In this document: piece after piece, positions 33,483 to 45,400 of the stretch
How the letters are laid out: each line of letters starts with the position of its first letter
Position numbering within the stretch: the stretch's first letter is position 1
Source: Sclerodactyla briareus
Taxonomy: Eukaryota; Echinodermata; Holothuroidea; Dendrochirotida; Sclerodactylidae
Assembly (NCBI GenBank): GCA_026419785.1
Contig: JAODTK010004110.1
Span: 248,001-312,000, forward strand
Direction of reading: 5' to 3'
Length of the DNA: 64,000 bases
Notes under the pieces: model-generated
Seen by the model: the letters and a program-made list of their open reading frames with translations, nothing else
What the model was told of the DNA's origin: nothing
The model's database searches: none
Position numbers and translations under genes: made by a program

Positions 33483-35380
33483 ATTTTCTAACAAATCAAG
33501 GCCGTATTAGTAATTCAATAGTACGATATGCTAGCCTTGAGTGCTCGGACAAGGTTGGATCAACTCGCCAGTCTGACGATCGGTGCACGGAATAATTTAA
33601 CCGCAGTTGCGCAGTGGCACACGCAGAAATGTCGGGCCTGCTTACCGATGTTCATTAAGCTGTACATAAATCGGCACCTACTATAGTTCATATGCTGTGC
33701 AACTGGGCTATACATATAACATGCCTCAAAACTAACGGATGGCACACATACATTTACTGTATGCCACCATCTAACCATTGCCTCATTGGTTTGGATACCG
33801 AAGCAAGACACCGCATTGAATTTGATTGTGGAATGCTAAAATCATTGCTAAAAGTATTAATTATTTAAATTGTTGTATACATCGTTATTGCGGCTATCGC
33901 TATGCCGCGAGCGATTCGTGTTATCAGTGTCAATGCAAAACCTTATTGACTACCTGTATGGCCCGGGAGAATCCGCAGAAAATGACATGTTATCGGGGGA
34001 GTTCAGGCGTCAGCGCGGATTCAGAATCACGGTTACACGGAAATTGCGTTTGTCACGGAATTGTGCTTGTCCGTCACAGATCAAGTGGCAATTTCCAGTT
34101 TCTTTCAATCTCAATTCCTTTGTGCAGACGTGATTGTTTATTTGAGATCAAGTTGGTTACACTCACCAAAGCTCCGACCATAGTATATAGTGAGTGTAAT
34201 CCCGGGGCTTGCCTTAACACTTTTGTTTTCATTGCCATCGGGCTAGAAATCGAAGCTTTTGTAGCCTGCATGCCTGTTTCAGTAGCCCTGCAACCGTGTG
34301 TGTATTGATGTTTATGGATTCGCAAAGTATTCAACTCGCCAAACGGTCTACAGATGTCCGTTGGACCGCCCGTTAACGCACTATGGCATTCGGCTCATGC
34401 TGTGTAAGTGTGTGAATTGTGATCAATTATGGAATAGCCTCTTCAAGTGAAGTGTGGAAGATTCCCTGATTTTTTGGTCACAATAGTTGAGCGTCAGGTA
34501 AACTGTAGGTCCGGAGTTGCACTTCTGGAAAAATTTGAAATCACACAATGGATACAATGATAGCCCGTTTTAATTTTACATTTTATTTTAATATTTAATG
34601 CTCTTCACATTTGTGTGATCTTAACAGTGGATTTATAGGCGAGAGATCATTGAGTGGTTGTAAGTAGGAGAGTAGGGACCTGAACCTACCAAGACCGGCA
34701 ATCATGGATGAATGAAAACATTGCACGCTGCATTGTTTCCGCGACACAACTTCATCATTGTAATCGGAGAAGACTTTGCCCTCCACCAATGAAGCAATTG
34801 AATTGCAATTTTAAGGCTCTTGGCTGGGTGGACTAGGGTGAGTTAGTCTGTAGCCGTTGACTGTCAATATGAACTTTTATTACAGAAATCGTTCCACGCA
34901 AGGAAAGAATAGGGACTTGACCAAATTTACAGCCTGGCTAAATGCTGTCCACAATGGGTGGTCACTATTCCCGCAAAACGACAAACTGATTAGTCCTTAG
35001 TTTGTCAAATTATTCAGAGCAATAACATGATAGGCAAATTATAGGATAATTCCCAGCCCTACTTGTGATAGCAGTGTTGGCTACATGACTTTGCTATAGA
35101 AGTCGTAACCTTAGAATTGCCGGTTCTGGGTTCCAAAGATCTGATGTGAGGCGCTTAGACTTGGTACTCAATGACAGTTGTTGAATACTAGCAGGGAGGG
35201 AGATTAGTTCTCCACAACTGACCACAGGTTGCTGGTAATTACACAGTTACTTCTTATAGGAATTGCCTGTGTGAAAGTATTGTAAAAATGCATGGTAAGA
35301 AAATGTTTATATCATGCTGACATCCAGCATTCTAAATAAATAGCTGGTGTAGCACGTTGCAAAATTCACTTGCTACACAT
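33483..35380. other. No supported gene
   Basis: A plus-strand frame of 160 codons (33826-34308) is open but Cys-rich and domain-free, and the minus strand is also open across part of it. I see no splice pattern that would rescue it. Confidence 0.4.
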
Positions 35381-35394
35381 TTTTGGAAGTGGTT

Positions 35395-35772
35395 GTAGCA
35401 GTCCCGGGCTATAAACGGCGTCTTCAGCCCCGATCGTATCGGACCGGGAAAAAAATCGAATGCCCGACAAATATAGTAGAATAAAGCAAAGTAGCAATAG
35501 TAGCAATAAAAAACAAATTCTATATTTTTCATTCAAAATTATTACATTTGCTACTTTAATTATGCGGAATGGCATCTGTTCGATACGATAAGCAAACAAA
35601 GCAGACATTTGCGAAGCGGGCATAAACTAGGCTCACTGCGCATTCATAGCGGGCGCAGCGGCCGTGCCCGCACCCGGTCGGTCAACATCTTATTTTAAGG
35701 ACGACAATAATGTGACCGAAACGACAGACCATGGGGCGTCAGGGCCCCTGGCAAATCAAGACTACGACTCTG
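35395..35772 (+). repeat. Duplicated module A, copy 1
   Basis: It matches 37715-38086 at roughly 85% along its length. Landmarks are CCCGATCGTATCGGACC, AGCAAAGTAGCAAT, ATATTTTTC.ATTCA.AATTATTACAT, AGCGGCCG, AATAATGTGACCGAAAC and AAGACTACGACTCTG at the end. It ends exactly where a CAGAGGTGGGG end begins. Confidence 0.85.
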
Positions 35773-36837
35773 CAGAGGTGGGGACGCGAGTCAAGTGACT
35801 TGGACTCGAGTCCGACTCGAGTCCCGACTTTCGTGACTTGCTACTTGGATTCGCGATACGTCATTGACTTGTGAACTTGAACCTTGACTTGCAACCGTCT
35901 TACCTTGTGACTTCGACTTGGACTTGCAATAACTGACTTGTCCGCCATCCGGCAAGTCATCAGCCAAAAATGTACGATTTTTCAACACCGTGACAGAAAT
36001 CACAGAATTTGCAAAACCGGTCGGCAAGAGCGACACAGCCGACACCAATTTTTGGATATACCCGTGTATACTACGTTCGTCAGCGCGGCACCGTTAGCGT
36101 ACACCCTTTAATCTAAGGCCTTGCCACATGCCCACGCACGTAACCACCGAGGTATGAGGCGATGCGCGGGACTGCTGTGGCTCGGCTAGTATCTCGGATA
36201 CAAGTACACGTGTAGAGAATCGATACAGCAACAGCGGGGTTGCCCAAATTTGTCTAGATATTTTGTTTTAAATGTCTAGTCGTATATTACACCTTAGTGT
36301 AGTTGTTGATGATGAGTTGAGAGCCTGAAGGTGATAGCTAAAGGCAACTGGGATGTTGTCATTCGCTATACCCAACTTCCTAGGTTTCCGACTTTCTCCT
36401 AAATCAACATATTGGCCTTTAGATCAGACAGCCATGTACACCCATGATTTGTTACTCCTGTAATATAATTTATTAAATAATTGCCTGTTACATTGCTGAT
36501 TAAATTTAACACCGAGCACATAACAGGGTTTTGCCAATTATGGACCATTTTTCCGCATTCTGAGCTCGAATTTTGATGTGATTAGATGGTAAAGCTTGAC
36601 AACCCCTAAATAAAACCCAATTTGGCAACCCAAGCTTGTAACCAGTGGGTGGATCATCAGCCTCTTCTCCTCCAGAAGGTCCCATGTCGGTATTCTTAGT
36701 GAATGTGAACCTGATAAAATGATTTTCTGAGTAGAAGGTTCAGGGTCAAATAATCAGGTGCCCCACAACTGTGAGTGCTGCTAGTTGAACTGAAGGCATA
36801 AAATGGTATCTAATGTGACATGCAAGCTTCTCTTCAA

Positions 36838-36900
36838 TTACCAGGAAGAGTGCAGCATCGGGCCTTGATGGAATACCTTGCCCCGGTACGGTAGAGTGAG
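36838..36900 (+). pseudogene. Possible LINE scrap (KSxxxGLDGIP block)
   Basis: The plus-strand frame reads ITRKSAASGLDGIPC before a stop. It resembles the conserved K-S-x-G-x-D-G-I-P segment at the start of non-LTR reverse transcriptases. Only about 20 residues match, so this is tentative. Confidence 0.35.
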
Positions 36901-37714
36901 TAAATCTGAAATTAGTATTTGGCATGAGTTACTATAATGTATGTACTATGCAAGGGTTTCAAATAGGAAAACACCAGAATTCAATTCAACAAGAATGTAA
37001 CTTGACGAATGGCACTGCATTTTAGGAGTTCAGTATTCATGTTCAATGTCTCTAGTTCGTCAAGTTGAATGTCGTTAAAAAAACATGTTATTATTCACGG
37101 AAATACTGTTAGTATACATTCTTTTTCAGAGTTTCAGAAAGCTCTAGAGTGCAACATTACAATAAGAGCCCTGCTCATAACCATACTGGCACTGCTTTTC
37201 ATTTGCAATGTGGGCTTCAATTGAGCAGCACAACGTGTTGGACACTGGGCAACCAACTAAGCAAAGTAAATCATAGATGGGTTTTTTAGGCACTTCCATT
37301 CAAAGGGAACATCTTGCATCTTTCAATGAGAGCCGGCAGTCAGTACCAAAACATATCCAAAAAGAAAAAATATCCTCTATGTTCTTGACCCTCATTTGGA
37401 GGGGAGACTTAATATGTGAATTATTTTTTTTTTTTTACATTACAGCTTTATGGGTTCAATACATTGTTGGTATTATGACATCATACTCGTTTTCATATCT
37501 AAGCAACCTTTCCTGCTGTGATACGCACACTCAAAGCGCTTGAGTTAGGTATCATTAATCTAGGCCGTGCAACTTGTCAATCCACACAGTTGTGCACTTC
37601 CTGATCTTTATCGTCACACCATACCGTAGATGTACAGTGTAGCTATACATGCCCCTGCGAGACTTCACTGACTTGTGACTTGGACTTGGACTTGAACTTT
37701 CACAGATTAGGGCT

Positions 37715-38086
37715 GTGACCGAGTCCTGGGTAAACGGGTCCTCCGCCCGATCGTATCGGACCCGGCATAAAAATCCACTACCCGATACCCCGAAAATATA
37801 GCAAAATAAAGCAAAGTAGCAATGAAAAACATTCCATATTTTTCCATTCACAATTATTACATTTTCTCACTTTAATTATTACGGAATTGTCCTCGATACG
37901 ATAACGGCAAACAAAGCGACATTCGCGAATCGGGCATAGACTAGCTCCTGCCTGCAACATAGCGAGCGCAGCGGCCGGTGCCGCACCTGGTCGGCAACAT
38001 CTTACTTCTTAGGCCGACAATAATGTGACCGAAACAACAGACATGGGGGTGATGGGCCCCAGCAAATCAAGACTACGACTCTGTAT
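37715..38086 (+). repeat. Duplicated module A, copy 2
   Basis: Second copy of the block at 35395-35772, in the same orientation. Here it runs directly into module B (38091) with no interruption, so A followed by B looks like the ancestral order. Confidence 0.85.
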
Positions 38087-38090
38087 CTGT

Positions 38091-38291
38091 ACAAACCCTT
38101 TTGTTGTGAACCTCTCCTATCTCTGCGCTCCGCTCAGAGCGCTGCACTTGACACTCAGCTTCCCAGCAGACCGTACTAGTCAGTTCATCACACTGCTACG
38201 TATACATCGCACTGCACAAATCACACACATGTGGCCGGCTGTGACCACAAGTACTTGCACAGCGCACGAAGTGAGTGAGCGGCCCAGGGGA
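38091..38291 (+). repeat. Duplicated module B, copy 1
   Basis: About 201 bp beginning ACAAACCCTTTTGTTGTGAA. Its first ~175 bases differ from 38862-39036 at a single position (CTCT against CTCA). Only the last 25 bases diverge. It contains CGCTCCGCTCAGAGCGCTG, which can fold on itself. Confidence 0.95.
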
Positions 38292-38861
38292 TGGGAAAAC
38301 AAATGGTTTAGGAAAAATTTACGTGACCGTGAACTGACTGTTTAGTACAACCAAAAGGCAGTCATCGATCTAAAAGGACAGGCTAGGTATACTTGTCAGC
38401 GGTTAAAGTCCATGGAGTGATGGGTAAGCTTTATTTATAACCTAAAACTTGGGCCTATAATTGTCAATATCATTTGATGTAAAACGATGTCTAACTCACT
38501 GCAACATCGCGATAACGTTATGCCTGAGTTTTTACACTACTTTACATACATTAGGATAGGTTGAAAGCAGAAAATCGTTCACGATTTTTGGTCTTCAAAT
38601 ACGGGTTACCCGTGTCCCTCCCGAATTTTTGGACGGGACCCGGGCAGAAAATTACACGAAAATCACACCCCTACATCAGATGACTTGCGACTTGTCTTGA
38701 CTTTGCCTTTTTCCAATTGAACTTGTTACTTGACTTGGACTTGCATTTTCCAATTGACTTGTGACTTGACTTGGACTTGCATTTTCCAATTGACTTGTGA
38801 CTTGACTTGGACTTGGACTTGAAGAAAGTGACTTGTCCACCACCACCTCTGTGACTTGTAC

Positions 38862-39062
38862 ACAAACCCTTTTGTTGTGAACCTCTCCTATCTCAGCGCT
38901 CCGCTCAGAGCGCTGCACTTGACACTCAGCTTCCCAGCAGACCGTACTAGTCAGTTCATCACACTGCTACGTATACATCGCACTGCACAAATCACACACA
39001 TGTGGCCGGCTGTGACCACAAGTACTTGCACAGCGCTTGAAGGATCGAGCGGCGCAGGGGAT
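38862..39062 (+). repeat. Duplicated module B, copy 2, upstream of SRSF7-like gene
   Basis: Nearly identical to 38091-38291. It ends about 190 bases before the SRSF7-like start codon, so it may overlap the promoter or 5' untranslated region of that gene. Confidence 0.95.
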
Positions 39063-39252
39063 CAACCTAAATAGCGGCTAAGTCAAAATCTGACCTCTGG
39101 TCCTCTGAATATTTGGTGCGGCGCCCTATATTTTGTTCTGCAAACGAAAGATTTCCTGAGGCTAATTGAGAGCGCTGCCCGTAAACGGCGCTACAAGTCA
39201 CTTCTTTGTGCTGATTGGCAGAATTCATTGATTGTACCACTACAGGGCAGGA
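39063..39252 (+). promoter_or_regulatory. Putative promoter/5' UTR of the SRSF7-like gene
   Basis: The 190 bases between module B copy 2 and the start codon are unique in the window. They hold an inverted CCAAT box (GCTGATTGGCAG, about 39209-39220) and GC-richer spots. There is no TATA box at a fitting distance, as is usual for housekeeping splicing-factor genes. CTACAGGGCAGG just before the ATG could also be a splice acceptor for an upstream non-coding exon. Confidence 0.35.
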
Positions 39253-39474
39253 ATGAGTCGAGGCCACTTTAAGATCAGGGACCGTTGGACCTTCACGGTC
39301 TACGTCGGAGTGCTGGGCGAGGATGCCAGCAGGCCAACGAGCTGCTGGGATGCGTTTGAGAAGTACGGGACCTTGAAGAACGTCTGGGTGGCCCGGAACC
39401 CCCCCGGCTTTCGCCCGTCATAGATTTTGAGGACCGCAACGATGCGGCTGATGCAGTGGACCACCTGGACCAAG
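39253..39474 (+). CDS. SRSF7: SRSF7-like exon 1: RRM
   Basis: The start ATG at 39253 gives [19 protein letters not shown] is the RNP2 strand, [21 protein letters not shown] is split here into [12 protein letters not shown] and WVARNPPGF (the SRSF3/SRSF7 signature), and [16 protein letters not shown] closes helix 2 in a shifted frame. The reading needs a compensating pair of indels near 39330-39352 (ANELL is out of frame) and another at about 39412, where RNP1 (FAFV.F) is garbled and an early TAG appears. The donor is CCAAG|GTGAAA at 39474. The strong protein signal on both sides of the breaks argues for sequence errors or a very recent decay. Confidence 0.85.
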
Positions 39475-42400
39475 GTGAAATGTTTGTATATGGGGGTAAT
39501 AAAATACTCGAGCAAAAAGAATCAATCCATTCAAGGCCCAGCAAGGGTGCAGCCAACTGGATATTGCACCTCATTGTCAAAGCTGCGAATTCCTCACCAG
39601 GTACACAGTTAAGGACAAAGCCTCTCCGGCTGTGCCTTATTGTGATGGTCTGGGTACTGTAACCACACCAGATGGCAACTTGCAATCTGCTTACGCTTAC
39701 CTTCCTCGTTTTCTCCCTGTCCAATCTCTTGTGCTGACGAAGCAGCGAAAATCACAGTATCATTTAAAAGTTTTGGTATGACCCGACCGGGTTGTCCATG
39801 AAAAGCCGACGCCCTACCAATTGTGCCAACCACTCGGAAATGGCTCAGGTTATATGATTTGCCGAGTTATGGCTTCCAAACCTATGGGAATTTTTCAAGT
39901 TCTGGTCTGTTTTATTTATCCACAAGAACATGCTAATCAACTAATGAAATGGTGAGCAAACATGCCAATCCTGCCTATCAGAATCAGGACCGTGCCCTAC
40001 ATTTGAAGAAGTTTCCCACGTTGGATGTTGCTAACCCTAAACAAAATGAATGTGATCCCTAACCCCCAACAAAGGACTCGATCAGTTCTATAAAATAGAA
40101 GCAGCCAATCAAAGAACCTGTTGAGGGTGCGCTTCAAACAAGTATATTAAGTTTGCCTTCTACCACCTACCTACCTGCTATGTTTCAGCGCAGTTGTTGC
40201 AAATACATTGCACTACACTTTTCTTCTCAGGATGGTCTGCGGCCGGCGTGTCACGGTTGAGCTCTCGACTGGCGAGAGCCGGAAGTTTCGCGGTTCAGGG
40301 CACGCACGGACCAGTGCTGCTACGAGTGCGGACGCCCGGGTCACCTGGCCAGGGACTGTCGTACCAGGGGGAGATACGGCGGGTGGCAGCGGGTGGCCGC
40401 TACTCAGTAGCAGCGACGGTATTCCAGGGTCAATAAGCTGCAGCTTCTCATAGATTATGGTTTAATATGGCATTGTCTCCCTCGCGTGATCACCGTAGGA
40501 TGAGCCTGTCCATGTCCCGTCTGCCGTGATGAAGACGGCGTTTAATGGGGGAGACTGTTACTCCAATATTGTAAAAAAAATTGACCATAATCTATTCCGC
40601 AATATTGTTGGCGCTAAGAGGGGGAAAGAGGGATGTCTCCTGCTAATTGTGAATCCCTCCGAAAAATTATGTCAAGAGGGACTTTCCCTCTCAAACATTT
40701 AAGGGAGGTGTTTGGTGATTACTGTATGAGAGTCCCTCTTTCACTACTGGAAATCCCTCCAAAATGAATCAAAGGGAGGGGATTCCGTCAATCCCTCCTA
40801 GTTTAAAGAAGCCTTAGCACCAACACTGTCCCTTGAATAGAAGCTTGTATTTGATTGTACAGCCCTGTGGAGTGTATAGGTAGGTCAAGGAGTTATGTGA
40901 CTAGTGAAACCAAATTGTTACTTTTTGCGGAATTTTCTTTGACAACCACAACCCCCCAAAATGATGGCAGGGGTGTGTGGGGGAGGTTCAGACCATGCAG
41001 CGCTGAAAGGTTCAGCCCTGCGAAACCTTGTTTCCTTGACTGTTCAAGAAACTGCCTGCATAGTACTGCCTTTGTAGGCAGGGGAGTTACATGTCTATCA
41101 ATTGGTCATGTTGAGCACGTGTACGGTGTGTACCTTACGGCGTTTTCATTCTAGTTTGTTATGACAAGTCACACCATATTTCCACAGGTGGTCTGCGCTG
41201 GTGCTACGTCAATATGCATATAGCTCGAAATGTTAGTGTTAATGAATCGAAAAGTTATACTTTTTAGTTGCGTTGTAGCGAAACACTCTCAAAGTTACAT
41301 TTTGTAGGTGGGAGGATTTGAAGAAAAACTATTCTTCGTGAATATTTCCTCGTATACTGGATACTATGAAAAAGGAGGAATATTTAGAGACAACGGAACA
41401 TTAAACTGTGTGCATTACTGATATTGACTGGAATTGATGAGGAAAATTTTATGACTGGATTTTCCCTCCAATAGAACCAATGCCTAGTCAAGTACTCCCA
41501 CCAAAGTTCCAGTATCTGAGTATGATGAAAAGTACCATTGTGAAGACAGTGCAGTCACTGTTGTTTGTCTTAGAAAGCAACTGGTCATGCTATAAAAAAT
41601 ATGTATGTCATCACTTGAGGATTGAAGAGAGTTAAAATGTATGAATCATTAGAGAGATTCCTGTGAAAATCGATGCGCAGAAAAATTGTGCTTGAAACCC
41701 ACATTCACACATCGGCCTATTTGTGGTTCAGGATGAATGTATGGCCACTAGTTTATCTATGGTAAGTGAGCCCGATATCAAGCATGTTCAGAGGCCAGGT
41801 AGGACTTCCAACGATATGTGTCGTGATTTTTGTGCCAACAATCCAATTTTTTCCCCGACCTCAATTGAATAATACTGTACCTTATGTGCAAGCGGAACAC
41901 CCTGCCCATCGCTGAAGAACTTGATTAGCTATTCGGCAAACACTATCAGACTTGAATAGCCCTCCTTCATATTTTTAATTTATTCTTTGAGCTGAACGAT
42001 TTATCGTACAGTTTCCATCATTTTTCCGTTTAGCATTACTAAGGAATGTAGTTTGTTTCAAACCTCCCAACTTGAGAAGGTATGTGATTGTACACAAGTA
42101 TTCTGCCATTTTTCATCACACCAGTCCCTGTATTCTCCCTTGTTCAGCCTGAAAAGTAGAGATATAGAGAGATTGTACAGCAGAACAATGCAAAGGTGTT
42201 ATAGTTTTTTTGGCTAGATCTGAAAGAGGGGACATAGGGCTTAGTTCACAAGGGAACCGTTCTCTGAGGGGGAATGAGTTCAGAGAAAGAACCTATATGT
42301 AGAAGGATGAAAGTTTATGACCCCATAATCACGCTTTTAGTCGCATCAATGTACAGATGCCTGTAATGTCGCTAGTCGTTAAGTCAATCACTGTTGCACA

Positions 42401-45400
42401 CACAAACTCGGCATGTGATCAACACGATCATATCGGCCACCTGAATGATCAACACTGACAGTGGGATCAACATTTGACTGCGATGTCAGCCAGTATCTAG
42501 CAACCCACTATTGCAACACACTGAGCCAACTGGATCATCGACGCAAACTGAAGATCAACACGCTGTGCGGATCAACATTTGACCGACTAAATGTCAGCTA
42601 GTCGACCCACCATTGCACATACACAGCCCGCGTGCAAGCAACATGGTTATCGACAAAAAGCCCTGAATGATCAACATTGCCAGCGCGATCAACTTGCTAA
42701 TGTCAGTGTCATCTAGTCGACCCATTATTGCACTTAACACTCCGCGTCCGAACACCATGTCATCGCAACAAGCGGAATGATCAACACTGACATGTGGGAT
42801 CAACCATTGAGCTAAGGTCAGCGAGTCGGACCCCCATTGCCAGGCACAATCTCATGCGAGCAACAGATATCGTCACGAGCTCGATGATCAACGTTGCCAG
42901 CGCAATCAAACATTTACCCGCTTAATGTCAGCTAGTCGACTAGCCACCCCCCTTGTTGAACATACACTTTCTTTGCGTTTGAACAACATGATCCTCCGTC
43001 TTCCGAATGAGCAACGGTAAAAGTGCAATCACACATCAAATGCTAATTCAAACTAGTATCTAGTCATTAGTTTACCCACGGTTGTACAAACACACTCGGC
43101 GTTACGTATCAACATGATCCTTTGTTATCCAGAATGAAAGCAACGTTTTTTTAAAAGTGCTATCAACATTGAGTGCTAATGTCAACTTGTCATCTAGTAA
43201 CCATTGTTGTACAAACCTCCGCGTTTGAAAACAAAGAATACCCGTGCCACCTAGATGCTCAAAAATGCCAGTGCGATCGGGATCGACCGCTAAGGTCAGC
43301 TAGTTGACACCCACAAGGCCGAATGATCCAATGCTTGCAGAGGCGATAACGATTGACCACTAAAGTAGCAAGTCATCTCGTCAACCCGTTATTGCACACA
43401 ACAACACGTGGAAATCACTATCCCCTACAAACCAACTGATTCAACACTGCACTGAGAATCAACCTGTGAACGCTTAATGTCAGCCAGTCATCTAGTCAAC
43501 CATGATGGCGACGACATGATAGTCCTTGCCTCGAATATTTATCCTGTTTTTAAAGCGATCACCTTTGACCGATAATGTCATCTAGATAACCCCCCGTTGA
43601 AAAAAAAAAAACACTGTGTATGAACACATGGCTCCCGAATAATCAACAAAAGTGATCAGTCTCGGAACTGCTGTCAGCTAGTCTTCTTCGTCAACTCACT
43701 GAGGCACATACAGGCTCGCGGCGTGTGTACGACATTATCACAGATGACATTTTGCCAATCAGGAACGGGCTCACCCATCTTGTGCCAAGGACATTGCTTC
43801 ACGTGATTCATCCCCGTAGTAACGCATCTGTCACAGGCTCTCAACCCATTGTACGCACTGACAAAAGTTGAGACCACATCTGTCAACTTAGAACCAAGGT
43901 GATTGTAATAAATAAAACAATATTGTTCCAGAGTTATAGACTGTTGGCTGACATTGCTAACCACTCCTTGTTATCAGAAAAGGCCTGTACTGATTTTGAG
44001 GAAATGCTCGTAACCCTAAATTCTGAGTTCGGTTGAATAACATATTTTAAGATGATACAATAAAATATATAATAGATTTGTGATCCTTGCAGATGGTGGA
44101 TTTTTTATGTCAAAAATTCTGCGAATGTTCTATTACTAAATTTTCAATATTGAGGCATATCACTTAACATCCTGCTGAAGTATAATAAGGAATACTAATC
44201 TGAATTTGCCATGGGACGCTGATGCTGCTTATTTTATCAGGTACCATATCTGATAATCCAAATTAGTTGATAAATTTCTAGCTTCACACCTCGTCAGAAC
44301 CTTTGAGTCCAGCGGGTATTCAGATTTCTAAGAAAGCATACCTGAAATGCCACAGATTCCCTGCGAGGTGTCAAATCTGCGAAGTATTTCAATTTCTGAA
44401 CATAACAATTAATTTAAGCTGTCTACTGCAGAGGCCTGTCGCATGTTCCATTTTCTCGAGAAATAGATTGATCATATTACCTTGATCCTGTTCCTATTCT
44501 CCAGGTCTCGCTCACGATCACCCGACCGTAGGAGGACCCCCTCTCGTTCCCGATCCAGGTCCCCTGTTCGCCGTAGCCGCAGGTGAGGGCATGTTTTTCA
44601 GTGAAATAGAGGTTTTGGTTCATAGTCTTGAATCCAGGAGACTTCTCCCCACATGACCAGCGAGTGACTTGGTTTCCTTGTCATTGACAACCTGATGAAG
44701 AATGCAAGCATGTTCGCCCACATCCCTCTACTACACCCCTGGCAGCCAATGCAACGGCCTCACTTTTCTTACCTCGCAGGCTAGGTACCCACTTTTACGC
44801 GTGGGTAGCTTGAAACAGCACTGTGTGAGAGGCCCTTCAGGCTCTCAGAGGTACATGAATTGTATGACCCACCTTGATGACTTGTTATCAGTGTTGTAAT
44901 GAGAACTTGGGTTGAGAAGTGCTGGTGACTTGACAAGAATTGAGTGACATGCTTCCATTGACTTAGTATAGTGACTTGAACAAATTCTGGCTGACTTGGT
45001 TACAACTCTACTTATTATTCAGTATAGTCCTGATTTTCACATGTAGTAGAGCTCTAGACTTAGAAAGTGCTCTCTTTGCAGTCAGCAGTGAACAAGTTGT
45101 GTTTCCTTGATTGATTGTCTCAGTTACTTAGGTGTAAATGGAGTGGGTGACTCAAGAGTGCCGTACATGACTAAAGCATGTTGCTAGTGAAGAGGCTCAG
45201 GGTTGCGTGCTATGAAGTGCAAGCAACTGGCAGTTAGAGTTTCATTCAGCCTTCGAAATATTTGATACCTCATCTACAGGGAACTTAGGTGAAAATTACA
45301 GCACTCAGATCATTTCTATTCTTGGAGAAAATGGTGATCTCGGCTAATTTTCAAAGAAGTTGGCTGGCTGCAACAAATGTATATATTTCGCCCTAGGGGC

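Larger units (their letters stand above)
35773..38851. mobile_element. Possible hAT-like element with CTTGACTTG subterminal repeats
   Basis: CAGAGGTGGGGACGCGAGTC at 35773 and GTCCACCACCACCTCTG ending at 38851 are inverted ends. Inside each end is a long run of GACTTG/GTGACTTGGACTTG words (35785-35945 and 38680-38835). CAGAGGTG termini with such subterminal repeats are known from hAT-like elements. It would have inserted between module A copy 1 and module B copy 2. The flanking duplication is imperfect (GACTCTG against GACTTGT). The interior, oddly, contains a second A-B pair (37715-38291), so two separate elements remain possible. Confidence 0.45.

Noticed and set aside
33826-34308. 160-codon Cys-rich frame
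   Set aside because: The cysteines do not form a recognisable spacing pattern, there is no signal peptide, and part of the minus strand is open as well.
42368-43740. CRISPR-like or protein-coding repeat
   Set aside because: Units vary in length and sequence, no frame stays open, and the region lies inside an intron of the SRSF7-like gene.
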